Assembly (NCBI GenBank): GCA_964017195.1
Contig: OZ024892.1
Coordinates: forward strand, 8,165,866-8,229,865
Length of the DNA stretch: 64,000 nucleotides
Source: Siderastrea radians
Lineage: Eukaryota > Cnidaria > Anthozoa > Scleractinia > Rhizangiidae
Direction of reading: 5' to 3'
The translations under genes were made by a program, and so were the position numbers. Under the pieces are notes generated by a model that was not told the origin of the DNA, ran no database searches, and saw only the letters and a program-made list of their open reading frames with translations. Positions 42,607-55,588 of the stretch are shown one piece after another (the first letter of the stretch is position 1; every line of letters starts with the position of its first letter).

Positions 42607-45600
42607 GTAAGTTCATCTAAAGCTTCTGATCAGCCTCAAGTTTGGAAATGAAATAGGTGTAGGAGAAAACAGTCCAACGGTTGACAAAGTTTTGTGAAAA
42701 GAGATACTCAAGGTACAAAGTTATCCCAAAGCCATGACACCCCTTAAATGTACAGGTATAGCAGGGTCTGAAATGTAATGTGCATGTGTGTATACATACA
42801 ACTGTTATAAAATGCTTTTCTTTTTTTCTACCCCCAGGTTTGCTGTGAAATGTGTTATGCTTCTAGAATTCAGGTACTGACAATAATAATGATAATAAAA
42901 AAGATCAGCTTTTAGTGTTCTAACATTATTGTTAATAAGAACACCTGCTAAGTGTACACACAGTTTGTTCTATAGCTTTGTGTTTGGTCATTATCTGTTG
43001 TTAACTTGTTAGCCTGAGAAAACAGCTGACGTTTCGCGAGGTAGCCACTTGAGCCCTTGCAAAACGAAGTCTGAGTGACGAGCGCAGAAATTCTATACTG
43101 ATGGCATGTACTACCCAGATCTTAGTAGTGCTTCTGATTGGTTGTGCTGCAAGAGAATTTTCTTTCAACCAATCAGAAGCACTACCAAGATCTGGGTAGT
43201 TCACGTTATCAGTATGGAATTTCTGCGCTCGTTACTCAGAGCTCGTTTTGCAAGGGCTCACGTGGCGACCTCGCAAAACGTTGGCTGTTTTCTCAGACTA
43301 TTAACTTGTCTGACTACTTTCTTTTACAGCCAGTACCTTGAGAATTACCTATGGACCAACTTTGACCCAACTAAGGTTTGAACCTGCAGATGTGTTCTTG
43401 AAATTCTGTCGAACGTGGTATAAATGTACATATGAGTGAGATTTTTATCTTGATGTTACCCAGATTCTGGAAGTTGCACTGACCATTTTGGACTATTGCT
43501 AATTGAAAGTTATTGGAAGATTTCGTAGAAAATGTATTTGCTGACAATTTCTGGGCATATTTGCTGAAGATCTCCCACAATTTCTGAGGATTTTGTGCCC
43601 AGTCATGTTTTTGGAACATCATGATTTTGGATCAATTTGGAGGACTCAAACATGAAGTGAAGCATCATTTGATAAAGAATTTTTTTGTTGAAATACATTT
43701 ACAGCTGCTTTGATACATCATGCTGGAAATAAATTGTTTTTCTTGGCAGCTGCAGGACTTATGTATGTCATAAGATTGCACAAGTTCCTTATTTTCATCA
43801 GAGATAATTATTGCAGAATTGGTGGAACTTCTGCCATCTTGAATTCTTTTTTCCTTAGATGAAAACAATCAGCACACATCCAATGTATTATGGGTTGTGC
43901 ATTATTAATTTTATGCCTTACATTTTGTCAGTAAAATGTTTGTGGTATTATCAAGTAGTTGAAAGCAATTGTACTGAACATGACAGACCTGTTTGTTTCC
44001 TACTAAATTTTTTGTGTTCTTTGTAGGCAACTGTTGAACACTTGATGTCCATTGTAGTGATGGTGAATGAAAAGTTCAGAGAAGGTGTCCCACCATGGGA
44101 GGTAACAATTTGCTAAGAACAGCAAATTTTTGGAATTTTGTTTAGTCAGATTAAGTTGTCTTTGCTGGGGCCTTTCAGGTTATATGGTTGTTGTTTCCAG
44201 TTATAATCAAATAATTCTTTTTAGCCAATGACGTCACGTTAGTGACGTCATATGGCTACTGTCAGAGCCTAAAAATCAACGATATACGTGAGACGAACGC
44301 GAGACGTCTGTCTTACGATTTGTGAGGCTGGGGGGATATTCTGTGAGACGATGGGTGAGGGTGTGCTTCAGGAGACTGAAACTCTTACCTTATCTGCGGC
44401 ACAAACCCATACAGCTTATACTATAGGAGTACGTCCCCCGGGCTTTGAAGTGTTTTGCATTCGCAAGTGTGGATCTACTTCGAATGCCTGTTTTGTGTAC
44501 GTGAGGTCTGGCAGGATTTTATTCGTGTTGTAGTCCTGTGTTTACTTAACTGAAGTACAAATTTCCACAGCAGCAAATACAAGATGGACTTGCCAATTTG
44601 AGATGTTGTATGAACAGAACATGGAAATTAACGTTACTTCGATCCCTAATTAACAGTGAAAGAGACAGTATTTAAAGCCCAAGTTAATAACGATAGTGAA
44701 AAGACTAGAGTAAAACAGCATAAAATTTTTCGGGATTATCTCTCGGTAACAGCGAATCTAAAATTTGCAGTGTCATTTTTGAGTGAGTGTTATAAAACAT
44801 GAACCCCATTTAAAACTAAATCGGAAATTGCGCGGCTTGTTACTAGCTATTCATAAAACTGAAAAACTTGAATGAAACTAGTATTAAAATCCAAGTCACA
44901 GTGGTGATCAAGGAATTAGAGGATGGATGTAGTAAAATCTTTACAAGATACTAAATGTTATTTCGGGGTTATTCATAGCTCAAAGTGTAAAGCGTATGTT
45001 GAGCAAATTTGCATAGTTGACAGCTGTAATTTCAGTCATAGGAATGTAACGCAACACTTAAAATATCTCGAACCGACCGAAACAGTACCGAAAGATTAAC
45101 AACAACAGACATGTGACAAAGCATTCTAATAGAGACCTGTTGGATCTACTGGAAAGGGAGCTGAATTTGAACATTTTCGTACTGTTCGAAGGCAAAGCAA
45201 ACGAAATTTATTCGGCTGTAGGTTGAGACTCAAAATAAACACATGCGCTAAAAATAACTTTGTACTGTGGGAAAGTTACAAATGTAAACATACTTTGGTC
45301 GATTTGTGAAGCAAAAAGATGAAAATTATTACAGCCGACTTGATTACAAAGCAAGCAACTTCAATCAACAGGGGAAATAAATATAGTTGCAAAACTATTT
45401 CAGGCGTGTTTATAAACGCTAGTTCAAACCGATTTCGAACGAAAATATTGTGGATACAAGAAACGCCGTTTGATGGCAGACTCCTGTTTTGACAATACAA
45501 TGTACTAAGAATGTAAGTGGTTGACTGAAACGTCTGAAACCAATTAAACAAAGTAAAGCGAGTCGCGTGTCACGCAAATCACGCAGAGCGTCAAAACGGC

Positions 45601-48600
45601 ACCCTTTAGAAAGTTGGCCGTTTATGTCTCAGCACTGAAAAGTATTGGATATTCGCCGGTAGAAGTAAGAAATTAAAAGGTTCAACTGCAACTTGCATTT
45701 ATTTCTGAAGTAAAATTGTTAACTTTCCACTGATCTTTACCTAAATTATGTGTGCAATATTTTTCGACGGTGAGTTTAAGTTTAAGTTTACTTGTTTTTG
45801 TCTCTGTTCTTTGAAGAACCGTGAAATAAAGAGCTTTCTTCGGTTTCTTTACTCCGCGTAGTCACGCTGCTCAATCATTACCAGGTTTTATAGTGGATAA
45901 CCACAAGATCTTTTTGGTGGTGGTGGGGGGGGGGGGGTTGGGGCTGAGGGGTTAGGGGGGACTTACCGGAGATGTAAAGTCCCATAGGTTGTCAGGATAA
46001 ATTTCACCATATTGTGAAAAAAAAACGTCATTGGCTCTGCGCGCATTGCGTGCCTATGTTTTTTACTTTTGCAGTCATTCAAGAAAAATCCACAGCATTT
46101 CCACGGGTTTTTCCAGCGCATTATGGAAATAAGCTTGGCTGAGGAAGACGTATGTATGATTGTATCTTGAAGTATTATACATAAGTCAGTCAATCTTTTT
46201 ATGTACCATAATCTATGTAAATTAGTTTTAAAAGATGACAAAAAGTGTACTGCATTAAGTACAACCACAGACCTTCACATCCTAAGTCCAACGTGCTAAC
46301 CACCTGCACCACTGCACCCCCATAACTATACAAGTAGAGTTTGCCTCTGTAAAATTATTCAGATTGACAATGTGTGGTTCCAGAAAATATCCATACCCAC
46401 CCATTGGAAATTCTGAGGGGGAGGGGGATCTGAAAGGTCAAAATGTTTAAAGAAGAGTAGGAACCTAAGCTGGAATTTCCATAGGGGAGGGAGGGGGGGG
46501 GGATTCAAACCAAAGACCTTCCTTGGGGGAGTATGGATATTTTCTGGAACAACACAATGTGCTAACACTGGGGAGGATGGGAAATTGTGTTGTTCCAAAG
46601 ACATCCATAAACCCACACGGAAGGTTTTTTTAGTTTGAAACTTCCCACTCCTCCCCGACCCTTCTTGAAATTCCAATTTAGCTTCACCATTTCCTTTTAA
46701 TTAACAATTTTCAAATTTCCAATGACGTTCCTTGGAGTGCACGGTAAGAATACAGTATTATCTACGTCAGGCTGCATAGGCTTATGCACCTGCAGCAATG
46801 ATTGGGTCATTACAATTTTAACATCAATTTGGGAGTGCCTCCTTAAAGGGACTGTGTCATGCTATTTTAGTATTTTTTTTTAAAGCGAAAAGTGTCTTTG
46901 CATCAATTGAATTCCAAAAATAATGGTCTAGCTTTGTTATTTAAGCCTATCTTACGGCACTGAAACTGTTTCCTGTCGTCTGTTGCTACCGATGGCAAGG
47001 ATGGAAATGGATTGAAACTTGAAAAAATTGGGCCAATTTTTTCAAGTTTTGATGCTATGTTCTTAAAAATCACCAAAAAAATTATTATGGTTAGCTTCGT
47101 AGTATTACAGGAGCACTTTGTGTTTGAGTAAAGGCACTGGGTAATGATTTTAGCACAGAATTGACCTAACATAGCAAAATCCTCGTGACGTAACCCCTCT
47201 AAGCAGCACTCAATAAGACTACATAGCATACAGCTGTAGGTCATTATGGTTTTAGTGTAAGGCTAAAATTTAGATTTTTTAAATTTCAGTGACTAAAATT
47301 TGTAATACTGTCTTTTTAGTTTCCTGCTACACAAGAGAGTTTCTTTATTAAACTACCTGTATAATTTATTGATGAGTGATTTATTAATTTGTATGTTTGG
47401 CAGGTCCTATCAATCAGGGAACAGTCTATAATCTTGGTCTTTTTGATTCACTGTTTCAACAGTCTGGTATGGACATGACGTTTAATTGACCTTTTGTAAC
47501 TAATTTGTATGTTTTTGTTAGAATTTGAGGCTAGCTTCTAGAAAACATTAAACTCAAGTTCAGTTGTTGCCTTTAATTAATAATGTGAAAGCTATATCCC
47601 GATTTGTTAACCACAATTATAGTAATGCTTATTTTAATATCGATAGAATAGGCTTCTTTCGATATATTAAAATTCAGCTTGGTAGCGAGGCCTAGAGGAC
47701 ACAAACAAAAGAAATGAATAAACATGCTTGTAAAATTTCTTTTATTTGTGTCCTCTAGGCCTCGCTACCAAGCTGAATTTTAATATATCAAAAGAAGCCT
47801 ATTTGTAGTACATGGAATTAAGCAAGTACATGTATCACACTGCATATTGCTTCTTACAAAGTCAGGATTTTGGACAAGCTTTGATGCTCCTTTTTAAAAT
47901 TAATTTTAATTAATTTATTTCATTTACACATCCATGATTTTCCCCCGTTGAAACATGTGTAGGGTCCAAATTAAAAGAAATTTTAAAAAAGAAATTAATA
48001 ATTTTAAAAAGAAAACCATCTTTTTTTATATAATTATATTCTGTTGTAGGAAATGGACCTTATAAGAGAACAGCTACAACACCTGGTGTCTCTACCAATG
48101 TGGATATGTCTTCTTCCGGTACTTTTTCTCATTGCTTCTTCTTATTTTTGTGTTTGGTATACTAAACAACAAGAGCTTGCTTAAAACATGCAAGGCATAA
48201 GTTGCGCTCTTACTACTCACTTTGAATTACAGTACTGTACTTGACTGTATATCAAGATGCTAATTAAAGTTGTGTATTGTTCTTTATCAAGGAAAAGTGT
48301 TCTGTACTGATAAATTTTAAGGTTCTGCACTGTATGTCAATTTTGTATGATTGCATTTGGACTTCCTGTGGACAGTCACTTTCAGACGAAATTCATAAGA
48401 ATGTTCCATTGGTTGTTTTTCAAGTTTAAACCTCATATTATCAACATTGGGGGGGGGGGGGGGTGGGAATTCTGGTAACTTATGGCTATTTTGGCAAGGA
48501 TTTTTTATTGGTAAAAGAGTTCCACATTTTAACAGATACTTATAAGATCATTGTCAGTAGTAAAAAAAGTTAGATGAAGTTTAATTTATTATACAAATGT

Positions 48601-49493
48601 AGACTGTTTGGTGTGGCTGAGCAGGGCCTAAAATGAATTTAAAAAGTGTGTCATAGGTTGCTACTAAAAAAAATTATGATTCTCATCAGGAACGGTTAGA
48701 ACAAGAGTTGAAGAGTGTGCAAAAATACAGGAAATACTGGAATCACATCAAAAGAAAAGAAGAAAAGGCAGAGGGAAAAATCAAGGCGAAGTGAGTTTTG
48801 TATGTGATGTAAATACATGTACCACTGCCTTGGTTAGCTCATTTGGCCAGGCAGTTGTCTGCAGAGTGGGAGATTGGTGGGTTAAATCCCGGCCAGACCA
48901 CCAACCAGACTCTCCGGTTTTAGACTGGTAACTTAAGATCATCCTGTCTGTGCAGGACACTTTGACCCGGTTCAGGTGATCAACATGTCATTGAGCCATT
49001 GCATTAAGCTATTGGCCTCGTCCCATACATTGCATTACTAAAATTAATTTAGTAGCATAATTAAAGAAGACACTGCTCTCTGCAAAGAGCAGGGAACATA
49101 CATTGTAGTCCCCGCTGTGTTTTGGTCCGACTTATTCACTTCTGATCTAGCATAATTGCTGTTATGATGAGAGTTAAAGACCATCATCCTATAATTAAGT
49201 CTAAATTATTATTATTGTTTGTCTCACAATCTACTCACTTGAGATCACGACTTGCGTCACTTAAAATTATTGTACTCATCCTGATAAACATAAGCCAACT
49301 TTTTCATGACCATTATCCTAGGCAAAATTTCTCTTCTTTCTTTGGGTCTCTTTGGCAGGTGTTATAATTGTGTGTCAAAAAACCTTCATTGAATTATTTT
49401 TTAATTCATTTTTTAGACAGGAAAAAGAGAGGAAATACTTGTCCAACCTTGTTGAAAAGTTTCTTAAAATTTTAGAATCCATTCCAGAGACAG
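42566..49493 (+). CDS. AQR: Aquarius (intron-binding spliceosomal protein) N-terminal exons, partial gene
   Basis: Aquarius (IBP160) is a large SF1-type helicase-like protein that binds introns upstream of the branch site with SYF1 and ISY1 in the nucleus. Nine exons in phase encode about 194 residues of its N-terminal helical-repeat region: 42566-42606, 42838-42873, 43330-43375, 44027-44101, 46075-46149, 47404-47466, 48050-48118, 48690-48790 and 49417-49493. Key matches are VVDDIYRKEIK, KCVMLLEFSQYLENYLW, SIVVMVNEKFREGVPPWE, SFKKNPQHFHGFFQRIM, LVFLIHCFNSL, LQHLVSLPMWICL and YLSNLVEKFLKILESIPET. The protein is about 1,400-1,500 residues, so at least one upstream exon and the whole helicase part are missing from view. 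After the last visible exon (phase 1 end) come the duplicated DHTKD1 segment and the virus-like element. Either the gene resumes right of the window or it is disrupted. Confidence 0.92.
42838..42873 (+). CDS. AQR: AQR exon (FAVKCVMLLEF)
   Basis: Only 36 bp; starts in phase 2 after CTACCCCCAG, ends in phase 2 before GTACTG. Confidence 0.85.
43010..43300. mobile_element. 291-bp MULE-like MITE in an AQR intron
   Basis: Inverted ends TAGCCTGAGAAAACAGC and GCTGTTTTCTCAGACTA continue inward over more than 100 bp (GCCCTTGCAAAACGA, GCGCAGAAATTC, AACCAATCAGAAGCACTAC pairs). TTAACTTGT is duplicated at 43001-43009 and 43301-43309. The element ends 29 bp before the next AQR exon. Confidence 0.9.
43330..43375 (+). 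CDS. AQR: AQR exon (SQYLENYLWTNFDPTK)
   Basis: Phase 2 to 0 after CTTTTACAG, before GTTTGA. Near-identical to the family block SQYLENYLW. Confidence 0.95.
44027..44101 (+). CDS. AQR: AQR exon (ATVEHLMSIVVMVNEKFRE)
   Basis: 25 codons, phase 0 to 0, after CTTTGTAG and before GTAACA. Confidence 0.95.
44102..46074. other. AQR intron, no gene seen
   Basis: Holds a short perfect-looking hairpin at about 44223-44257 (AGCCAATGACGTCACGTTAG and its mirror), and a 14-base G run at about 45926. Otherwise unremarkable. Confidence 0.6.
46075..46149 (+). CDS. AQR: AQR exon (SFKKNPQHFHGFFQRIMEIS)
   Basis: 25 codons, phase 0 to 0, after CTTTTGCAG and before GTATGT. Confidence 0.94.
46266..46322 (-). mobile_element. 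possible tRNA-derived SINE fragment
   Basis: On the - strand, GTGGTTAGCACGTTGGACTTA resembles a tRNA 5' half with a degraded box A. There is no convincing box B. Weak call. Confidence 0.3.
47404..47466 (+). CDS. AQR: AQR exon (LVFLIHCFNSL)
   Basis: 21 codons, phase 0 to 0, after GTTTGGCAG and before GTATGG. Confidence 0.9.
47645..47804. mobile_element. 160-bp palindromic MITE in an AQR intron
   Basis: About 60-bp arms: GAATAGGCTTCTTTCGATAT... GCGAGGCCTAGAGGACACAA against TTGTGTCCTCTAGGCCTCGC ... AAGAAGCCTATT. Confidence 0.85.
48050..48118 (+). CDS. AQR: AQR exon (LVSLPMWICLLP)
   Basis: 23 codons, phase 0 to 0, after TGTTGTAG and before GTACTT. SLPMW is a family signature. Confidence 0.94.
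48690..48790 (+). CDS. AQR: AQR exon (charged helix)
   Basis: Phase 0 to 2; encodes LEQELKSVQKYRKYWNHIKR and a Lys/Glu-rich helix, after TCTCATCAG and before GTGAGT. Confidence 0.92.
48826..49020 (+). mobile_element. tRNA-derived SINE-like repeat
   Basis: CCTTGGTTAGCTCATTTGGCC (box A) and GGTGGGTTAAATCCCGGCC (box B) are spaced as in a tRNA, followed by a non-tRNA body. The cloverleaf is not intact. Confidence 0.55.
49417..49493 (+). CDS. AQR: AQR exon, last one visible
   Basis: Phase 2 to 1 after ATTTTTTAG, before GTATGA; encodes ERKYLSNLVEKFLKILESIP and ET. Confidence 0.93.
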
Positions 49494-49639
49494 GTATGAT
49501 ATTTAAGTATAAGGGGATCCCAAGCATTTAAGATACAGTTGTAAATACCATAAGACAGATTTTTGTATTGACTCTCTTTGTTTCCTAGTTAAATTAAATT
49601 ATTTTAACTTCAGCTTACATAGTAACTCTATTGTTTCAT

Positions 49640-49741
49640 CATGTGGTCATTTATGAGAGCTCATTCTCGTAAGTGAGTAGCTCTAGTTGCGACCACTTTT
49701 CTGAATTCCCAAGGTGGTCGCTTACGAGAGCTTCAACTGTA
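49640..49741. mobile_element. short mariner-like relic
   Basis: GGTGGTCGCTTACGAGAGCTTCAACTGTA at the right end is mirrored imperfectly by TTATGAGAGCTCATTCTCGTAAG at the left. It ends in TA just before the segmental duplication begins. Confidence 0.5.
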
Positions 49742-50055
49742 CTTGTATGTGATCTTAAGAATATATATTTTTGTACCCTTTTTTCGCACTTTGGACGTCA
49801 TGTTACGGATGTTTCAACTCTTTTGTCGGACACATTTTTTTATCTAGAACTGTTTGTCAAATTTTGGCAAAACCCACCATGTTACGTGTAATTACATTTA
49901 TTTCGTGAACTTTGGCAAAACTTGTGATGCTGCTCCAGCTCACACGTTTTAAGTTCACGTTTAGAGAGTTTTCAACCGTTTTAGATTTTGGTTAGAATGT
50001 TGCCAGATAGTATGACAGCAAAATTATGTCTGAGAATTTTATTATTTATTTATTA

Positions 50056-50087
<32 letters not shown>

Positions 50088-51945
50088 TGTTTTTTTTTTA
50101 TTTGTTTTTTTTTTTGCATTCATTCAAACATTTGGAGCTGTTAAAGACAGAAGAGGGGTGTTTTTTTTTCAAACTTAAGCACGTGCAGAAAACAGACCAA
50201 GTCACATATCATCTAATTTCCCTTCACGGTTTTTGTGACCAAGGAGTGAAGAATACGGCGCTATTTTGGTCTTGCTTTCCAGATCATTTTCGACTTGAGT
50301 GAAACCGAGTTTTAAGATCTATTTACTTTTGGGAAACGCTAGCTGTTTTTACGATACGTTTACTTTTGTTCTTTACCTTAATAGGTTTTCGTAATCTTCA
50401 ATTGTTAAGCTTTCATAAAATATATAGTTCGTTAGGGCTTTTTTAAAACGCCCGGCGCAAAAATGGTAATAATTGTGTCGTTGTTATTTTGGGTACCCTT
50501 ATACCCTAAACCTATTGTATAATAACAGCGAGAACCGGGAATCTCTGGATGCCACTCGTCAATAATTATTAATCTTTTTACCAGTTGATCTAATTATAAG
50601 CTATACGAGAGATTTTGCGCTCAAGTTAGGTTATAGTTGACTTCAAAGACGTCGGCTTGGGTGTGGTTGACGGAAGGAATTCCTTGCCCATCCACGTTCC
50701 TTACTTAGACTGTTCTTCAAAGTACAACTAGAGCTACAACCTTAGCCTTGCTTCGCAACTGAGTTTAACATAGAAAGGGGTAGTACTGAATAGTAGCGAA
50801 GGGTTAAATGCTCTTGATATATGAGTTAAACCTGATCTTCTGTTTACGTTGTACTACTGAACTAGACAAAGCAATTTTTTGGTGGTGGTCGCGATATTTT
50901 GGTGTAACATTCGGGGGAAGGTGTCTGAAATCTTCATCATTATTTACAGTGTTTTCAAATCTGCCTACCTGTGTTGATCTCATGATCAGCACGATCAAGC
51001 CTACTAAATTTACAACGTGAACTAAACATGCAGATTTAGCACAATTCTTCAAGTGTGTCTAGAATTGCGAAACACCAATTGAAAATAACAAGAATTTCAC
51101 CTCGCAACATCCCCCTCGTTTAATCAGTACATGCATCTCGTGATGCATCTCCAATCATCAATGTAAACCAGTAAACAAAAAGAAGATTTTAGTAATACTG
51201 ATCGAAGTGACTACAGCTTCTATAAGGGTATCTACGAGAAAAAGATATCCTATTTCGTTCATATATTTCGCTGTCCAATAATGTATTTGATCTTCCTTTA
51301 AGCTGATGTTTTCGTTAATTAAAACGAAACCCAGTTACTAAAATGACCCCTATTCCCAGAAGCAGTTTTCAACTTGCTTTTCTTCAATTCGTTATAACAG
51401 GAAGATATTTATTTTTTCAGCAATATTGTCATACTGAAAATGTCGGACTTTTTGCAGATTTTTAGGATTGATAGGATTATAGAACACGCGACCCCCTTTT
51501 GAGATTCCAAACGAGAAACGTAGCCGTTTAACTTGATATCAACTGAGTTCTTAATATATCGCTTAACCTTCGTCAAAGTGAATTAAGGGAATTTGGGTTG
51601 TGTGTGGTAAATATCATAAATGAAAGGAGGAAGCGGTTACGCTCCGGGGGGGTACTCTGGTATATTAGGGAAGGGGAGGTACGAATGAGCCCAAATTATA
51701 AGGCCCATCCCCCCCCCCCCCCCCCAGAAAAAAGTGCCATTATGCTAAAAAGTCCTTTTTATCTGCACTGGTCTTTACTAAAACACTTGAACTTGTTGTG
51801 CAATAGAAACTCACTATTTCAGCAACCAAAAACAGTTTTAAAATAGTTCTACTTAAGAGGCCACAACTTAACCAAAACCGGTTGGGATTGAAATGGTCGG
51901 TCTCAAAACAGAACACGTCCACAGTATGTTGTTTTGTTTTTACAG

Positions 51946-52034
51946 GAAGTGGTTCGAGCCTGTCGACTCGCCTTGGAATACAGAATGAAATATAGAAAGG
52001 ATATCATAGTAGACATGCTGTGTTACAGAAGATG
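51946..52034 (+). pseudogene. DHTKD1: duplicated DHTKD1 exon a
   Basis: All 89 bases and both splice sites match 8445-8533. As a gene fragment isolated in the AQR region it has no upstream DHTKD1 exons here. AQR's preceding exon ends in phase 1 but this exon starts in phase 0, so inclusion in an AQR transcript would shift the frame. Confidence 0.85.
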
Positions 52035-53812
52035 GTATGTTTGTTTGGAAATCTTTTCTAACTTACTTTATGTTATTGGTAGGTATTTGAGCAATCTCGC
52101 AGTGTAAATTTGTCAGCTAAGCCTCATAAATCTACAGTGTATTGTGGACGTAAACATACGGCAAATGCGTAGTTTCCGCCATAATTTGCGAAGAAAAAAT
52201 TTCGCTTAAACCGCAAACATAACGCATTGTGAGTTCAAAATGGGGTAACTGAAGTCAGCAGTTCTACTGGGATATTTCTTGGATCGTTTTTAGACGACCT
52301 TCATGCTTATAAAAGTTTAAACTGATTTAGATTTTAAAGCTTTGAAAACCTGAAGTGACATTTTTTTGTTTTTCCGTGCAAAGGCGGAAACTGGAGCTTA
52401 GCGGCCGGTCGTAAACAATAGTCAAGTTTTGAGTTCACCAAGACCGTTGAATAACCCTTTAAGCCCTGATATAAAAATGCATATTCTCCTTCTTCATACG
52501 TTTCTTATGGAACTAGTAAGGAGAATATGTCTGTGTATCAAGACATCTTAGTCTTGGTGATCACTTCCTTTATTCTCATCACTTGAATGTTTGAACAAGT
52601 GTGAAAATGAAAAGAGAAATTTCATTTTCGTCACTGTTAGAGCTTAAAAGGAATAAACACACTTGTACAGTGTTTAGTCTCAATCTGAGACAGAATATTT
52701 GCAATTATTATTAAAAACTGGACTAGGTATATTGGATTTCTAGCATTTTGATTGGCTCAACGGAGCTAGGCTATCAGCTCATATACCTGCTGCGACCGAA
52801 TATGGTCAATGAACACTCAACAACAAAGTGAGCTGAAAGTTTTTTCCTCGCGAGCAACCCGGCGAGAAAAATGGATGAGAAAAATCACTTGCCAGCAAAT
52901 TTAAATTAAGCAGAAATTCCAACAGCGTCACCAACAAGCATCACCAACAGCGTCGTCTAACACAAGTCAAAATTGTTTGAAGAAACTGTGCAGAAATAGA
53001 AATTTAAGCATTAAGCGTTGCGTTTACAATTAATTTCTTTCATCGGTCGTCACGTCGATCATTGAAATTGAACAAACGGTAGGTTTTATCAGAAAGGATT
53101 TCCACTTCAAAATATCAAGACAAGACACAAAGTAAAACACAGTGAAATGGGGCAGGAGCATTTAATAAAAACTATCACACATTCGTGGCGAGTCGGTGCG
53201 AAATTCATGAAGCAGTCTAAACAAGTACTAAAAAAAATACAGCTGCAAACTACCAAGAAGGAAGGAAGGGCGAGATTGTTTTTCGGCTTTAACATGCAAA
53301 ATTGACACTGGCTTACCTGCACTTGTTGTAGCTCTGTGTTCCAACAGGTCCAAATGCTCAGATAGAAATCGGATGCCCTGTAAACGGAGTTGAATCGCTT
53401 TTCGAGTTGTTTGAATGTTGTTTTTACCATTCCGTCCGTAACCTCTAAACCGAGAACAACTGCATTTTGCGCTTTGCGTTTAACAAACTATGATGGTGAA
53501 TTCTAATGTTCCTTGCTACAGTAATCTTGCTTCTGAGCTGCATAGAAAATACCTCTTCAAGTTCAACTGTTCAAATTTGTTCAATCTGTCTTTAGTTCGA
53601 TCAAACACGCACATGATGGCTCCGTTGTGCGAACAGATTACAAACTTGTTCAGTTTCAAATCCAGTACATATGTAATAGTAATTGGACTGAGTGGAGTAC
53701 AATTCGGGGAGTAATCGGGCGAGTAATTTCAAAATCGGCCGAGCGCGCAGCGCCTCGTTGGTTATAATCTATCATTCGATATCCAGCGCGCCCTCGTAGA
53801 ATAATTGTTTTA

Positions 53813-53857
53813 GTATATGTAATCGCATGAGGCCGAGTAGAATTAAGGATAAATTTC

Positions 53858-53897
<40 letters not shown>

Positions 53898-54642
53898 CGC
53901 AGCGACGAGGGCACTTTGTGAAAACTTTGAAAATACAAGTGAAATTTATCCTTAATTCTACGAGGACTCAATGCGATTACTTGTTTATAACACAGAGGGC
54001 AAAATTTTCGGAAAACTTTCCATGCACGTTGAAACACAATCAGCCGGCCATCAGAATAATTATAAAAGTACCCGCTCGTAAACAATTCACCAAACAAGCA
54101 TTTTAACTGCTGCTCAGCGCACAGAACAAGATAGACTGACCATTATGTACATCTTAAGAGATAAATACAATTCTAGTTCATTGACAAAACACACTTATAA
54201 CTCAATTAACTAAGTAAATTTTATTCACCTGAGTTGCGAAGCTTCCTCTCGCATGAAAAACTATCGACCACGTCGCTGTAAGTTTTCAGTAGTTTTAAAA
54301 CAAATAACAATTTGCTGTTTCCCGTAACACATATAGGTTCACCTTTTCGAATTCCTCTTCAAGCAAACCCCCGATTTCCATACCATTTTTACCAACCTCG
54401 GTTAAAAGTCAAACTTTGAAGCGATCCTTGCCTTGAACAACTCAAAGTGCAATTTTCGTTTCAAGACGCCTACAAAATGCAAATGGCGCGCTCTCGCGCT
54501 CAGCCAATCAAATGCGAGTAATTTTTGCGCTTGGCCAATCACGAATTAGTATAAATTTTGCCCTCGTCCGAAAGAAAATTAAGAAAAAATGCCCTCTGTC
54601 TCAACCAATCAGCATTCAGTAATTTTGCCCTCTATGTTATAA
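53813..54642. mobile_element. 0.83-kb insertion unique to copy 2
   Basis: The inserted block begins with a 160-bp hairpin (GTAATCGCATGAGGCCGAGT at 53819 and its mirror ending GCGATTAC at 53980). It continues with a unit bounded by inverted ends TTATAACACAGAGGGCAAAATT (53985) and AATTTTGCCCTCTATGTTATAA (to 54642). Copy 1 is continuous at the matching point (about 11700). No transposase ORF. Confidence 0.8.
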
Positions 54643-55310
54643 AAATTATTATTCAACAAATTGTTACTATGCCCATATATGGTAAGGAAGCCCTCAATAT
54701 CTGTCATCCGTACATGACAGATATCCTGCGATATACGTAAATGACCATATTTGGAAGTGCGCTGCAGCTTTTCTTTCATTACTTGTCTGGCGGCCATTTT
54801 GAAAAGCGCGGCAGTTTGAGCAGTGTCCTCCGGAAATTTTAACTCCCTGGAAGAAACTTTTAGCGCTTTCATCATAGAACCATAGTTTTTCTTGTTCTGA
54901 AAATGGTAGTCGACGAGAATTTGTTGAATAATAAAACACTTATCCTGCTCAATCTTGTGGAATATCCCCTGATTTAGCCGACGAGGCCGTAGGCCTCGTC
55001 GGCTAAGTATCAGGTGATATTCCGCGCGATTTCGCGGGATAATTGTTAAGTATCACATGAGGGAGAAGATAAATTGTTCACAACCCAGTGCACTGTTTCA
55101 ATCAAGAATTCAGCACCTCCCTGTTAGTACATGTATTTGTGGGGTTTTTTGTTCAGATGGAGACTAACCCTGTAAAAGTGCATATTAGCATTTTTAGTCA
55201 GTGGTCTTAGTGATGTCGGACTATTTTCTGTTTGTCTTGAGTATCTTAGATACCGAATATAGACACTGAAGTTACAACCCAAAGCTGATTTGTTGATTTG
55301 CTGGTTGTAG

Positions 55311-55588
55311 GGGCCACAATGAGATTGACGATCCTTCATTCACTCAGCCAATAATGTACCAGCTGATCGAAAACAGAGCGAGTGTACCAGACAAGTACGT
55401 GGATACCTTAGTAAATAGAGGTGTGGTCACTCAGGAGGAGATAACTAAAGATACTGCTGATTACAACGCAATTCTTAATGACGAGTCAAAGCTGTCAGAC
55501 AACGTTATTCCCCACACCACCCATCTGGAGGGGCATTGGAAAGGGCTGGTGCAGGGGAGTGAAGATAAAACTACCACTTGGGACACAG
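55311..55588 (+). pseudogene. DHTKD1: duplicated DHTKD1 exon b
   Basis: Open frame and splice sites are kept (acceptor GGTTGTAG, donor GTTTGT). Only two base differences from 12532-12809, both replacing an amino acid. No matching exon c follows before the virus-like element. Confidence 0.85.
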
